Position numbers and translations under genes: made by a program. DNA of 64,000 nucleotides from Gluconobacter cerinus (GTDB lineage: Bacteria > Pseudomonadota > Alphaproteobacteria > Acetobacterales > Acetobacteraceae): positions 248,001 through 312,000 of the forward strand of contig NZ_BEWM01000004.1 in NCBI RefSeq assembly GCF_002723935.1. Reading direction: 5' to 3'. Shown here one piece after another: positions 44,468 to 52,984 of the stretch. A model generated the notes under the pieces. The model was not told where the DNA came from, did not search any database, and saw only the letters and a program-made list of their open reading frames with translations. Numbering within the stretch: the stretch's first letter is position 1; each line of letters opens with the position of its first letter.

Positions 44468-45364
44468 TTATTGCGTGCTTATTGGGCATTCTTCAGATGG
44501 CAACCCCAAGCTGGCATCAGAAAGAAAATTCTGATCCGTCAACAGCTTAAGATACGCGGCCAGATCTATCAGTTCGTTTTGCGAAAGCAGCGTGCCTTTC
44601 GGATGCGCCAGAATAGCGTCTCTGAGAGTGGGGGCAGAACCATCATGCAAATAAGGAGCGGTTACTTCGACATTCCGAAGAGAAGGCGTCCTGATGGGTT
44701 CGGAATAAGATGTCGACAGTGCATGGAATTCCTGATCAGTGAATAGGGGTGGTTGGTGACATGAGCTGCACTTTCCCTTGCCAAAGAATATCTTTTTTCC
44801 GTTTGTTTGTGACTGCGTCGCCCCGGACAGCCCAAGATCCCACGGTGACTTATCGGAAATTAACTCTCGCTCGAAGGCCGACACGGCCTGGGCTACAGAA
44901 CGGGCATCAATCGGAATATTTTTTTGAGGAAAGGCTTTTGAAAACAGAACGCGATAGCAAGGGTTTGCGGAGAGCCGACGAGCGAGCTCGGGCATGTCTG
45001 TCATGCCCATTTCCACTGGGTGATGGCCACTCAGCGGAATAAAGAACTGATCTTCAAGTGTTGTAACGTGTTGGTTGATCCAAGTGAGCGTATGAAATTG
45101 CCCGACATTCGCTAAGGGTGGAACATTCCGGATTCCGTCCTCATCTGTTACTCCCGGATGGGTCGGGTTCCCATCTGAGAAGGCATGACGCTGTTCATGA
45201 CAGGTTGCACACGACATGCTTCCGTCACGAGAGAGGTCCGCGTCATAGAAAAGTCTGTGCCCCAGTTCGATTTTCGCACCATTTGGGGAAATATTCGCGG
45301 CTATCGCAGGAAATGCTGCTCCAGTCGTAAGAAAGCCCAGAAACAGCATTATGGGATAGCGCAT
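44468..45364 (-). CDS. Dihaem cytochrome c peroxidase/MauG-family protein
   Basis: Periplasmic dihaem enzyme, 298 aa from the ATG at 45364 (a GTG one codon earlier is possible). The leader (PIMLFLGFLTTGAAFPAIA) precedes haem motifs CATCH (~residue 54) and CSSCH (~200) and RTPSLRNVEVTAPYLHDGS. At the position where peroxidases carry an axial Met and MauG a Tyr, the sequence seems to read LAHPKG, i.e. His; this is by-eye alignment. Its start shares a base with the stop of the small secreted protein gene (TGATG), so the two are coupled. It could be a peroxide-reducing enzyme or a protein-modifying one. Confidence 0.85.
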   Translation of the reverse strand: MRYPIMLFLGFLTTGAAFPAIAANISPNGAKIELGHRLFYDADLSRDGSMSCATCHEQRHAFSDGNPTHPGVTDEDGIRNVPPLANVGQFHTLTWINQHVTTLEDQFFIPLSGHHPVEMGMTDMPELARRLSANPCYRVLFSKAFPQKNIPIDARSVAQAVSAFERELISDKSPWDLGLSGATQSQTNGKKIFFGKGKCSSCHQPPLFTDQEFHALSTSYSEPIRTPSLRNVEVTAPYLHDGSAPTLRDAILAHPKGTLLSQNELIDLAAYLKLLTDQNFLSDASLGLPSEECPISTQ

Positions 45365-45882
45365 CACGGCAAGGCAGACACCATGACGGGCATATCCTGC
45401 AGACCGCTTCCTGCAAGTTGAAGCGTGTATTGCCCAGCTGGTAGCTGAAAATCTATCATTTTGCGGATACCCGAACAGTCGGGACCATGTTGATGATGCG
45501 TCGAAACGACTGGTGTCCCCTGTCCAAGAACGTCAATCCACGTCTTGTTTGGCAGCATGATGCGATAAGTTCCCGATTTGGGAGCTTCGAAAGCAATCAT
45601 CCCTCCATAGCTGACGCTTCCGCCTGGTTCAGCGGGCCTCTGCAGGAAGTGAATGTCGGGAGTGTGTGCCAGATGAACGGCAGACGCGTGATTGAGTGTT
45701 AGATGACTTGTAGAAAGACCAGTTTTGTCTGTGGCTGCGGTCAAAGGAGTGGGGTTGCTCCAGCCCTCATACCCAGCAGGTAACGAGGTCGTTCCAGGCG
45801 CACAAGATGCAGGTTCGGCCAGTGCTGTACCGGCGCTACAAAGCAGGGCTAGGGAGAGAACACTGGGCAGGATGTGCTTCAT
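45364..45882 (-). CDS. Small secreted protein coupled to the dihaem enzyme
   Basis: Not recognised as a named family. 172 aa with a clear signal peptide (MKHILPSVLSLALLCSAGTALA). The mature part is beta-rich, contains two cysteines, a Trp-containing segment GYEGWSNPTPL, and a His-rich loop STHHQHGPDCSG that could bind metal or haem. The C-terminal FQLPAGQYTLQLAGSG resembles a beta-sandwich strand pair. Start at 45882 has GGAAAC 9 bases upstream. Translational coupling to the dihaem enzyme suggests it is its partner or substrate. Confidence 0.7.
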   Translation of the reverse strand: MKHILPSVLSLALLCSAGTALAEPASCAPGTTSLPAGYEGWSNPTPLTAATDKTGLSTSHLTLNHASAVHLAHTPDIHFLQRPAEPGGSVSYGGMIAFEAPKSGTYRIMLPNKTWIDVLGQGTPVVSTHHQHGPDCSGIRKMIDFQLPAGQYTLQLAGSGLQDMPVMVSALP

Positions 45883-46037
45883 GGTCATGGTTTCCAGCAG
45901 ACGCTTTAAGATGCGCCTATTGAAGCACCAGAATATGGAAATTTTCCAGAGGTATGACGGCATCGAAACGTGTCAGATGTCTGGCCTCCTGGTATAGCAG
46001 GCACATTTGAGTTCGCCATACCCTGAGGCCAGAAAAA

Positions 46038-46895
46038 TTAGAGCGCGGGGGCGTTAAACGTATCGCAGCGTTTGATATCGCCGCTTTCCAGCCCGCGCTT
46101 AAACCACGCGACTCTTTGGGCAGATGTCCCGTGGGTGAAGCTGTCCGGGACAACATAACCTTGAGCTTTGCGCTCCAGGCGATCGTCACCAACGGCTGAG
46201 GCTGCGTTCATGCCCTCTTCAATATCTCCCGTCTCAAGGAAGTGGCGGGTATCGTTCGCGCGCTTGGCCCAGACCCCTGCGAAACAGTCCGCCTGCAACT
46301 CAACACGGACAGAAAGGCCATTCGCCCCTTTTTGGGCAGCGCTGCCCTGTTGATTGACCTGCTGCATAATGCCCAGCTCATTCTGGACATGGTGCCCGAC
46401 TTCATGAGCCACGACGTACGCCTTGGCAAAGTCACCACTTGCTCCCAGACGGTCCTGCAATTCCTGAAAGAACTGCAGATCCAGATAGACCTTATGGTCG
46501 GCAGGGCAATAGAACGGGCCTACGGACGTTTGTGCATAACCGCAGCCAGATTGTGTCCCGCCAGAAAAGAGAACCAGACCGGGATCATGATAGGTTCGGC
46601 CCATTTGCTGAAAGGTGCTGCTCCAGACATCTTCGGTTGAGCCTAGAATACGGGCGATGAATTTTCTGCCGGGGTCGTCTTTTGCTGCCTGGGTTTGGGT
46701 GGCCGCCGGTGTATTTGCTGTCGGTCCGTTTTCCAAAAGGCTCAGGACTACACGGGGGTCTACGCCGAAGTACAGCGCCCCTATGACAAGGATGACACCG
46801 CCAATCCCTCCGATCCTCAAAGGGCCGCGTCCTCCGCCTCCGGAACCGCGTCGATCATCAATGTTGGTGCTTTCCCGTTGGTCGTCGAGACGCAT
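46038..46895 (-). CDS. Neutral zinc metallopeptidase (YpfJ family)
   Basis: Membrane-anchored putative metallopeptidase, 285 aa. A Gly/Arg-rich cytoplasmic N-terminus is followed by one span (IGGIGGVILVIGALYF) and a periplasmic catalytic domain with HEVGHHVQNELG (zinc HExxH) and a conserved downstream ELQADCFAGVWA. Matches the zinc_peptidase/YpfJ family in length and order. It is a single gene; substrate unknown. Confidence 0.88.
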   Translation of the reverse strand: MRLDDQRESTNIDDRRGSGGGGRGPLRIGGIGGVILVIGALYFGVDPRVVLSLLENGPTANTPAATQTQAAKDDPGRKFIARILGSTEDVWSSTFQQMGRTYHDPGLVLFSGGTQSGCGYAQTSVGPFYCPADHKVYLDLQFFQELQDRLGASGDFAKAYVVAHEVGHHVQNELGIMQQVNQQGSAAQKGANGLSVRVELQADCFAGVWAKRANDTRHFLETGDIEEGMNAASAVGDDRLERKAQGYVVPDSFTHGTSAQRVAWFKRGLESGDIKRCDTFNAPAL

Positions 46896-47063
46896 GTGTG
46901 CTTTGCCCTGTTGCCGTTTCCCGGATGGGATGATTGTTAAATTATCCTTTATCAGATTTCGCGATTGTAAAGCACCGTTTGGGCACCAGGCTTCGAAGAA
47001 GTGTGAAGACAGCCTCTACAACCTCGTGTCACAGTCATGACATCTGCAACAGGAGTCATTATC

Positions 47064-47846
47064 ATGCTGTCGAGATCCGGTTTTCTGTTGGCCTTGTCAT
47101 GTTTGACAGCCACGCCAGCATTGGCTGGCCCAAGTTTGGATCAAGCTCTCAAACTTTCAGAGCGAACGCCGGCCTTCGTCGCCCGTGACAGTGTTCGGCA
47201 CCCGCTGGAAGAGCTGCAGTTTTTCGGGATAACTCCTACGTCCAATGTCGTAGAGATCTGGCCTGCGGGAGGGTACTGGACCCAAATTCTCGCGCCGTAT
47301 CTTCATGATCAAGGCACTTATACGGTTGCTCTCGGGCCGGCAGATATCAAAAAGCAGAGTATTGCCAAGCTTCAGGCGACGCATCCGGATATCTACGGAG
47401 CCGTCAAAACCACTCGTTTTGATGCAGAGAATTTGAATTTCGCACCGGCAGACAGTGCGGATCTCGTCATGACATTCCGGAATATGCACAACTGGATGGA
47501 AGCTGGAAATGCCCCGCAGATGCTGGAGGCAATCCACAAAGTGCTGAAGCCTGGCGGTATTCTGGGTATTGAAGACCATCGCGGGAACACCAGCGCTCCG
47601 CAGGACCCGCAGGCAAAAGATGGCTATGTGAGACAGGCCTACGCTATTCAGATGATTGAAAAGGCGGGTTTCAAGCTTGTTGGAAGCTCCGAAATCAACG
47701 CCAATCCCCGGGATACGGCACAGTGGCCCAAAGGGATCTGGACCCTTCCTCCCACATACGCTCTGGGCCAGGTTGATCGCGCCAAATATGCCGCCATCGG
47801 GGAAGGGGACAATTTTGTTCTGAAATTCCAGAAGGTTGGAAATTAA
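47064..47846 (+). CDS. Class I SAM methyltransferase with signal peptide (COG4798-like)
   Basis: Predicted methyltransferase, 260 aa. The start ATG at 47064 has CAGGAG 8 bases upstream and opens a signal-peptide-like segment (LLALSCLTATPALA). The Rossmann region is VVEIWPAGGYWTQILAPYL, where the usual GxGxG is EIWPAGG, followed by SADLVMTFRNMHNW and VLKPGGILGIEDH. The export signal would place a SAM-type fold outside the cytoplasm, where SAM is not expected. Such proteins recur as a COG4798 group. It may have another cofactor role. Confidence 0.8.
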   Translation: MLSRSGFLLALSCLTATPALAGPSLDQALKLSERTPAFVARDSVRHPLEELQFFGITPTSNVVEIWPAGGYWTQILAPYLHDQGTYTVALGPADIKKQSIAKLQATHPDIYGAVKTTRFDAENLNFAPADSADLVMTFRNMHNWMEAGNAPQMLEAIHKVLKPGGILGIEDHRGNTSAPQDPQAKDGYVRQAYAIQMIEKAGFKLVGSSEINANPRDTAQWPKGIWTLPPTYALGQVDRAKYAAIGEGDNFVLKFQKVGN

Positions 47847-47951
47847 CTCCTAAAATCATTTTCTTTCTGTGAGGTGTGATTTTTCAGTCATTTAGGTCGT
47901 TGATAGCCATTGCAAGAGCCGTGGAGATCGTCTAGACCCACTTCACAGTCT

Positions 47952-48036
<85 letters not shown>

Positions 48037-48101
48037 GTCATTTTCAATATCCTCGTTGTTCCAGCAGGCAAGATTGTCTGGCTTTAGGTCTGTGAGGGGC
48101 G

Positions 48102-48968
48102 TTGAAATATCTTCCGCTTGGTTTCGTCGGGTTTCTGGTTGCCGCATGTCCCGCACATGCGGCTTCATGCCCGGCCTTATTTGCCAAAGGCGTTCCCCCC
48201 GCACTTCTGTCAGAGACCGCGCGCTCAGGCACTGTTCAGCTCTGTAATGACCATTATGCCGTTCTGGTTTCAGAAGCGACAAAGGGTCCGCTCTGGTCTG
48301 CTGAAGACCTGACCGAAGAAAATCTTGAAATTGCCGATGACACGAACCGGCAAGGAAAATTCTTCCCTGATATGAGGCTGCCCGCCTCAATGCGTGCATC
48401 ACTGACCGACTACAGAGCCTCAGGCTATGACCGGGGACATATGACACCGAGCGGTAATGAGCCGGGTCTTGCGTCTCAGCAGCAGTCTTTCCTGCTGTCC
48501 AATATTGTTCCCCAAACGGGTGAGTTGAACCGTGGACCTTGGGAAGGTGTTGAAAGCGCTGTCAGAGGGTGGGCACGTCAGGAAGGCGAAATATTCGTCG
48601 TTACCGGCCCAGGATACGATCCCGAGCACACGGCAAAGATTGGAAGAGGGCGTATTCCGGTTCCCGCTGTGACATGGAAAGCCATATACGATCCTGCTTC
48701 CAACGGGACGGGCGCCTATGTGTGCCTGAATACTCGCAAGCCAACCTGTAAGATCATAGCCGTTGCACTTTTAATGCAGCTCGTGAACGTGGACCCGTTT
48801 CCTGCTCTTCCACAATCCATGAAGGAACAGGTTGTAGGCATGCCGCCCATCAGGGAAAGTCCTTATGCACTTTCCAAACGTCCTCGTAGCAACAGGCTAC
48901 TTAAGGAGTGGGGGTCCAAAGCGGCACAGAAGGCGATCAAGGCTCTCGTCAAGGCGCTTGTTCAATAA
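48102..48968 (+). CDS. Secreted DNA/RNA non-specific endonuclease
   Basis: NucA/NucM-type nuclease, 288 aa. The start is TTG with GAGG closely upstream. A signal peptide ends at AAC-PAHA (about residue 21). Catalytic motif YDRGHMTP (DRGH, ~residue 109) and metal-binding Asn region FLLSNIVPQ are present, with EGEIFVVTGPGY after. Probably acts in the periplasm or outside, with scavenging of nucleotides as a possible role. Its stop codon lies within a 9-bp hairpin (48951-48975). Confidence 0.88.
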   Translation: MKYLPLGFVGFLVAACPAHAASCPALFAKGVPPALLSETARSGTVQLCNDHYAVLVSEATKGPLWSAEDLTEENLEIADDTNRQGKFFPDMRLPASMRASLTDYRASGYDRGHMTPSGNEPGLASQQQSFLLSNIVPQTGELNRGPWEGVESAVRGWARQEGEIFVVTGPGYDPEHTAKIGRGRIPVPAVTWKAIYDPASNGTGAYVCLNTRKPTCKIIAVALLMQLVNVDPFPALPQSMKEQVVGMPPIRESPYALSKRPRSNRLLKEWGSKAAQKAIKALVKALVQ

Positions 48969-48975
48969 GCGCCTT
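48951..48975. terminator. Hairpin over the nuclease stop codon
   Basis: AAGGCGCTT (48951-48959) pairs with AAGCGCCTT (48967-48975); the loop carries GTTCAAT and the TAA stop overlaps the second arm. It lies between two convergent genes. No U-tract. Confidence 0.4.
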
Positions 48976-48993
48976 GGTCGGCCGTCGTCTCGC

Positions 48994-49872
48994 TCAGGGT
49001 GTGAAAACAATCGTCTTGTTTCCATTCAGAATGGCTCGCCGCTCTATGTGATACCGTACAGCGCGAGCGAGCACGCGACGCTCGATATCACGTCCCTTAC
49101 GGATCAGGTCTTCCGGGTCGTCAGCGTGAGAGATCCGCTCAACGTCCTGCTCGATGATCGGTCCTTCATCCAGATCGCTGGTGACATAATGGGCCGTTGC
49201 ACCAATAAGCTTTACGCCACGGCTGAACGCCTGATGATAGGGGCGAGCGCCTTTGAAGCCTGGTAGAAAGGAATGGTGAATGTTGATGCAACGTCCAGAA
49301 AGGCGGGTGGCCATTTCGTTGGAAAGCACCTGCATATATCGCGCCAGAACAGCCAGTTCAGCCCCGCTCTCCTGAAAAACAGTCCAGATGCGCTGTTCCT
49401 GTTCCGCCTTGGTATCTTTGGTAATGGGAAGATGGTGAAATGGAACACCATGGAAATCCAGATCAGCATAGGTTTCCCGAGCATGATTGGAGATGATTCC
49501 CACCGGATCTATCTGTAGTTCACCGATACGCCAGCGATAGAGAAGGTCCACAAGGCAATGATCAAAGCGGGACACAAAAAGAAGAACTTTCTGGCGCTTT
49601 GAAATGTCACTAATTTGCCAGTCCATTGAGAAATTTTCCGCCAGACGGGAAAATTCTGTTTTCAACTGGGTTTCGGATAACGCCTCTTTTGCCACATCGA
49701 AAACAATTCGCATGAAGAACTGCGTACTGCCTGTGTCATCAAACTGCTGTGCTTCCGTGATGTTGGCACCAAGTTCGTAAAGGCGCTGGCTGATTGCCGC
49801 TACAATGCCAGGTCGGTTAGGGCAGCTTAGGGTGACTACGAACGTTGTAAGCGTAGATGACTGACGGATCAT
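48994..49872 (-). CDS. purU: Formyltetrahydrofolate deformylase
   Basis: Hydrolyses 10-formyl-THF to formate and THF, balancing one-carbon pools, 292 aa. The N-terminal ACT domain ([20 protein letters not shown], residues ~17-36) precedes the formyltransferase fold with NHA...[10 protein letters not shown], the conserved [19 protein letters not shown] and [15 protein letters not shown]. No clear ribosome-binding site before the ATG. It lies alone, convergent with the nuclease, 20 kb from the C1 module but in the same pathway. Confidence 0.94.
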   Translation of the reverse strand: MIRQSSTLTTFVVTLSCPNRPGIVAAISQRLYELGANITEAQQFDDTGSTQFFMRIVFDVAKEALSETQLKTEFSRLAENFSMDWQISDISKRQKVLLFVSRFDHCLVDLLYRWRIGELQIDPVGIISNHARETYADLDFHGVPFHHLPITKDTKAEQEQRIWTVFQESGAELAVLARYMQVLSNEMATRLSGRCINIHHSFLPGFKGARPYHQAFSRGVKLIGATAHYVTSDLDEGPIIEQDVERISHADDPEDLIRKGRDIERRVLARAVRYHIERRAILNGNKTIVFTP

Positions 49873-49977
49873 GAAAGGCGGGGTCCAGGGTTGAGTTGCT
49901 ACTTGGCAGGGTGACGGCTTAGTCCCACCCTATACGCTTGGGATCAGAGACAAGCAAAGCACGGTGCAGGGGACTTT

Positions 49978-50436
49978 ATGAAAATCTATGATTATCTGCT
50001 AGCGGGATCGTTTCTGTTCTTCGTTGCTTTGTCCGGGACTGCAACCGCGGCCGCCCAGAAAGAGGCTGCTCCGTCACCCGCAGAGCAAAAACTTATTTCG
50101 CGTCAGATCGCCTCTATTCGTGATCCTCAAGAGAGGAATGCCGTGGCGACGCAAGGAACGGCATGGCTTATGACAACCTATCTCTGTCAGTCTGCTGCCA
50201 GACGTGCACTCGTAAGGCTGGGAAGTTCAAGTAGTCGCTTTTTTCTTCAAGACGACAAGCCTGAGAGCCAGAGAGTGATCAACGCGTCTCTGATACAAGG
50301 GCGAGGACAATATCAGACGAAGACCAACCCGATTGAGTGGGTGACATTCACATGGGAATGTCACCTAGACCCCAGCACCGGGAAAGTCCGAAAGTTCGAC
50401 GTGAAGACGACAAATTCGGTCTGGACCATACCATAA
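49978..50436 (+). CDS. Secreted hypothetical protein
   Basis: Not recognised with certainty. 152 aa with a signal peptide (YLLAGSFLFFVALSGTATA). The mature part has two cysteines (TTYLCQSA and FTWECHLD) that may form a disulfide, and ends with a beta-strand-like WECHLDPSTGKVRKFDVKTT. A loose likeness to DUF930-type secreted proteins was noticed but is not firm. It stands between purU and the DUF2252 gene with no operon partner. Confidence 0.65.
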   Translation: MKIYDYLLAGSFLFFVALSGTATAAAQKEAAPSPAEQKLISRQIASIRDPQERNAVATQGTAWLMTTYLCQSAARRALVRLGSSSSRFFLQDDKPESQRVINASLIQGRGQYQTKTNPIEWVTFTWECHLDPSTGKVRKFDVKTTNSVWTIP

Positions 50437-50445
50437 TGCGTATCT

Positions 50446-51849
50446 TTAGGCAGATTTTTGACTAAGTTCACTTCTTTCCAGAGCTGAACAAAACGTCTTC
50501 CAGTCCTTGTGAGTCTGGTCCGCATATGTCTCAGAGAACTCCGCTACGGCCGCAGCAAACGAAGCTCCTTTGCCCAGATATCCAGAGATCATACTGACAT
50601 TTCCAGAGCGTGCATGGGCTCTAGCTAACGTACGACCGCATAATTTTGCGTAGTCCGCCAAACCATCCTGAGCAACGTCTGAACCAATTGCCGCTAATCG
50701 GCTGTCTTTCACGCGACGAACGTAAAACTGCCGTCCGCTTCCGGATAGATCTGGTGTGTCACTGGAGGTCGAGGCGTTACTGTGCGTCCATCCGAGGAAG
50801 GTGTCAGAGACAGCCTGCATGATCCTTTGGCCTGTTACGACACGTTCGCCCTGATTGGCGAATGGTGAGGTCCGCGTATCAGCCTGTAGAACGGAAACCT
50901 GAGCTTCCTTGATCTGCAGGAGCATAGTTTCACCATCGGCAGTTGAGAACAGTCCGATCGCGCAGAATGTTCCGACGCTTCCGATCCCGACTACCTTGAA
51001 AATAACGTCTTTAAGGGTGTAGCGACGTAGCAGAATGGCGCGTTCTAACGGCTGCGTTTCAACGTATCGGTTGAAGGCAAGACGAATGGTTTCTTCCTGC
51101 TCTGGCAGCCGCATGACGAGCGGTGGCTTTTCTTTGAAGGAGGGATTTTTTCCGTCGCTGGCGATCAGGCCGAAATGCCCCTTCGCCGCTTCCAACCGGT
51201 CGGACAAAAGTTTTTCGGCGCGGGCCCGAACTTTCTGATCGTCGAAGCCGGCAATAGCAGCGGTCAGGTCAATTCGCTCTGACCAGATCTGAAGTGGGGT
51301 CATCGCGGCTAGCCGCGTCATTTGCTCGCAATATGAAAGGGACATATTGGCGGCTAGATCTCTGGCCGCCTTGCTGGATAACCCATTTTCCTGACCTGCA
51401 AGAACCAGAGACGTTCCCAGGCGCTTGATATCCCATTCGAATGGCGCCTTCAGGGTTTCATCAAAATCATTGATATCAAAGACTGGCACGCCTTCCGGAG
51501 ACGAATAACTGCCGAAATTAGCAAGATGGCAGTCTCCACAAGACTGAACATCAATGCCGGATGCTGGGGTTGATGCGAGGTCTTGAGCCATAACAATCGC
51601 TGCGCCGCGGAGGAACGTGAAGGGAGACACCTTCATTCGGTCATAGCGCACAGGCAAAAGAGACGGGATCCGGTCCTTACCCTGTTGAGATAGAAGGCTT
51701 ACAGGGCTTTGCCGGGTCGAAGGAGAACTCCACTCGGCATGAGCTCCACGCGGAATTTTCTTTCTAAGCTTGGCCCCCTGACAATGGCTTTCTTTGCGCG
51801 TCAAAAGATCAGAGGCATGAGCAGTTATCTTTGGCGACGTATTCTGCAT
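50446..51849 (-). CDS. DUF2252-family protein
   Basis: 467 aa, DUF2252 family of unknown function. Conserved segments: SFLRGAAIVMAQDL-like FTFLRGAAIVMA, SCGDCHLANFGSY, PVFDINDFDETLKAPFEWD and the C-terminal CGRTLARAHARSG. The DxHxxN and D.NDF motifs resemble kinase-like (aminoglycoside phosphotransferase) active sites, so it may be an atypical kinase; that is family-level speculation. GGAAGG precedes the ATG. Single gene. Confidence 0.82.
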   Translation of the reverse strand: MQNTSPKITAHASDLLTRKESHCQGAKLRKKIPRGAHAEWSSPSTRQSPVSLLSQQGKDRIPSLLPVRYDRMKVSPFTFLRGAAIVMAQDLASTPASGIDVQSCGDCHLANFGSYSSPEGVPVFDINDFDETLKAPFEWDIKRLGTSLVLAGQENGLSSKAARDLAANMSLSYCEQMTRLAAMTPLQIWSERIDLTAAIAGFDDQKVRARAEKLLSDRLEAAKGHFGLIASDGKNPSFKEKPPLVMRLPEQEETIRLAFNRYVETQPLERAILLRRYTLKDVIFKVVGIGSVGTFCAIGLFSTADGETMLLQIKEAQVSVLQADTRTSPFANQGERVVTGQRIMQAVSDTFLGWTHSNASTSSDTPDLSGSGRQFYVRRVKDSRLAAIGSDVAQDGLADYAKLCGRTLARAHARSGNVSMISGYLGKGASFAAAVAEFSETYADQTHKDWKTFCSALERSELSQKSA

Positions 51850-51940
51850 GGATATTCTGCCTTCCTATAGATCAGTTTTGAGAGACGGATTGTAGGGTCA
51901 GGAGGTCGAGCTTTCGGCTCCGGTGTGAAGGTTGCCCGAG

Positions 51941-52762
51941 TTACTGCTGGCTTGTCTGTTTCCGGAGAAACTTCTGAAAGCCCCGTTTTCCAAAGAACGT
52001 GAGCGCTGGCATGCTAAGACGCAGGAGCGTAGGCATCAGCAGGCAAAGGCCACCGAAAATTCCGTCGAGTGTCGGAAGAAAACGCTCCAGTTTTGGTTTG
52101 CGAATGAGCTTCAGAATTTCACACGCAACGTCTTCTGGCTTCGCGGGATCACTAACGAAATTGAGAACCGAGCCACCGTTTTCCATTTCCTGGCGTAGCA
52201 TCCCGGTTTCCACAGCGCCCGGGAAGATAGAGGAAACAGAAATACCCTTGGAACGCACTTCCTGAGCTAATGATAATGCAAAGTTACGCAATCCTGCCTT
52301 TGTGGCGCCGTAGACACTACTTCCGGCCAAAGGAATTGTTGCAGCCATTGAGTTTACCAGAATGATCCGCCCACCAGCCGGAATTTTTGGCAGTAGAAGA
52401 GACGTCAGAGTAATGGGCGCAGTCAGGTTAATCGATATTTGCCGGATTATATCTTCTGGTGGGGAATTTTCTATCGTGCTTGGATTTATGACTGCGGCGC
52501 AATGAAGTAAAACGTCAATATGAGAAAATTTTTCCGAAATTTTCTTATTGATCTGACCTATATCGTGCAAGTTCACAGCATCGTATCGGATATGTGTCAG
52601 TGCCTCATGCGATATATCCGGGGCGGTGCGGGACAGCGCGACGACAACGTGCCCTTGGTCCAACAGTTTTTGGGTAACGATCGTCCCGATGCCTCCAGAC
52701 GCGCCCGTAAGAACGATGGTTTTAGAGGCGGAGACCGGCCTGCAGTGTGACTTGAAAGGCAT
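51941..52762 (-). CDS. Short-chain dehydrogenase/reductase
   Basis: Classical SDR, 273 aa. Cofactor loop TGASGGIGT (~residues 19-27), HCAAV in place of NNAG, catalytic Ser in LVNSMAAT and YGATK. A hydrophobic C-terminal stretch (LDGIFGGLCLLMPTLLRLSM) ends with a basic tail, suggesting membrane association, as in lipid-acting SDRs. No strong ribosome-binding site before the ATG. Substrate unknown. Confidence 0.87.
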   Translation of the reverse strand: MPFKSHCRPVSASKTIVLTGASGGIGTIVTQKLLDQGHVVVALSRTAPDISHEALTHIRYDAVNLHDIGQINKKISEKFSHIDVLLHCAAVINPSTIENSPPEDIIRQISINLTAPITLTSLLLPKIPAGGRIILVNSMAATIPLAGSSVYGATKAGLRNFALSLAQEVRSKGISVSSIFPGAVETGMLRQEMENGGSVLNFVSDPAKPEDVACEILKLIRKPKLERFLPTLDGIFGGLCLLMPTLLRLSMPALTFFGKRGFQKFLRKQTSQQ

Positions 52763-52984
52763 CTAGGAAACAATCGTTGTGAGCATGGAGAAAACGTCAG
52801 GCGAGAAGAATTTGAAAGCGACGATACTCATACTCCTATTTCCCATAAATTAAATCTAGAGGGATCAGGCATATTCTGAAATAAATTAATTTTACTTTCG
52901 AGATGGTCTCCTGCAGAAAGATTTTATCTGCCTTATTGTAACGTTATTCAGGTAATTTGGTGTATATTTCATAAAATAATAATT

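Noticed and set aside
45364..45882. Calling the small secreted protein MbnP
   Set aside because: It is too short and lacks the recognisable MbnP pattern; only the gene pairing is similar.
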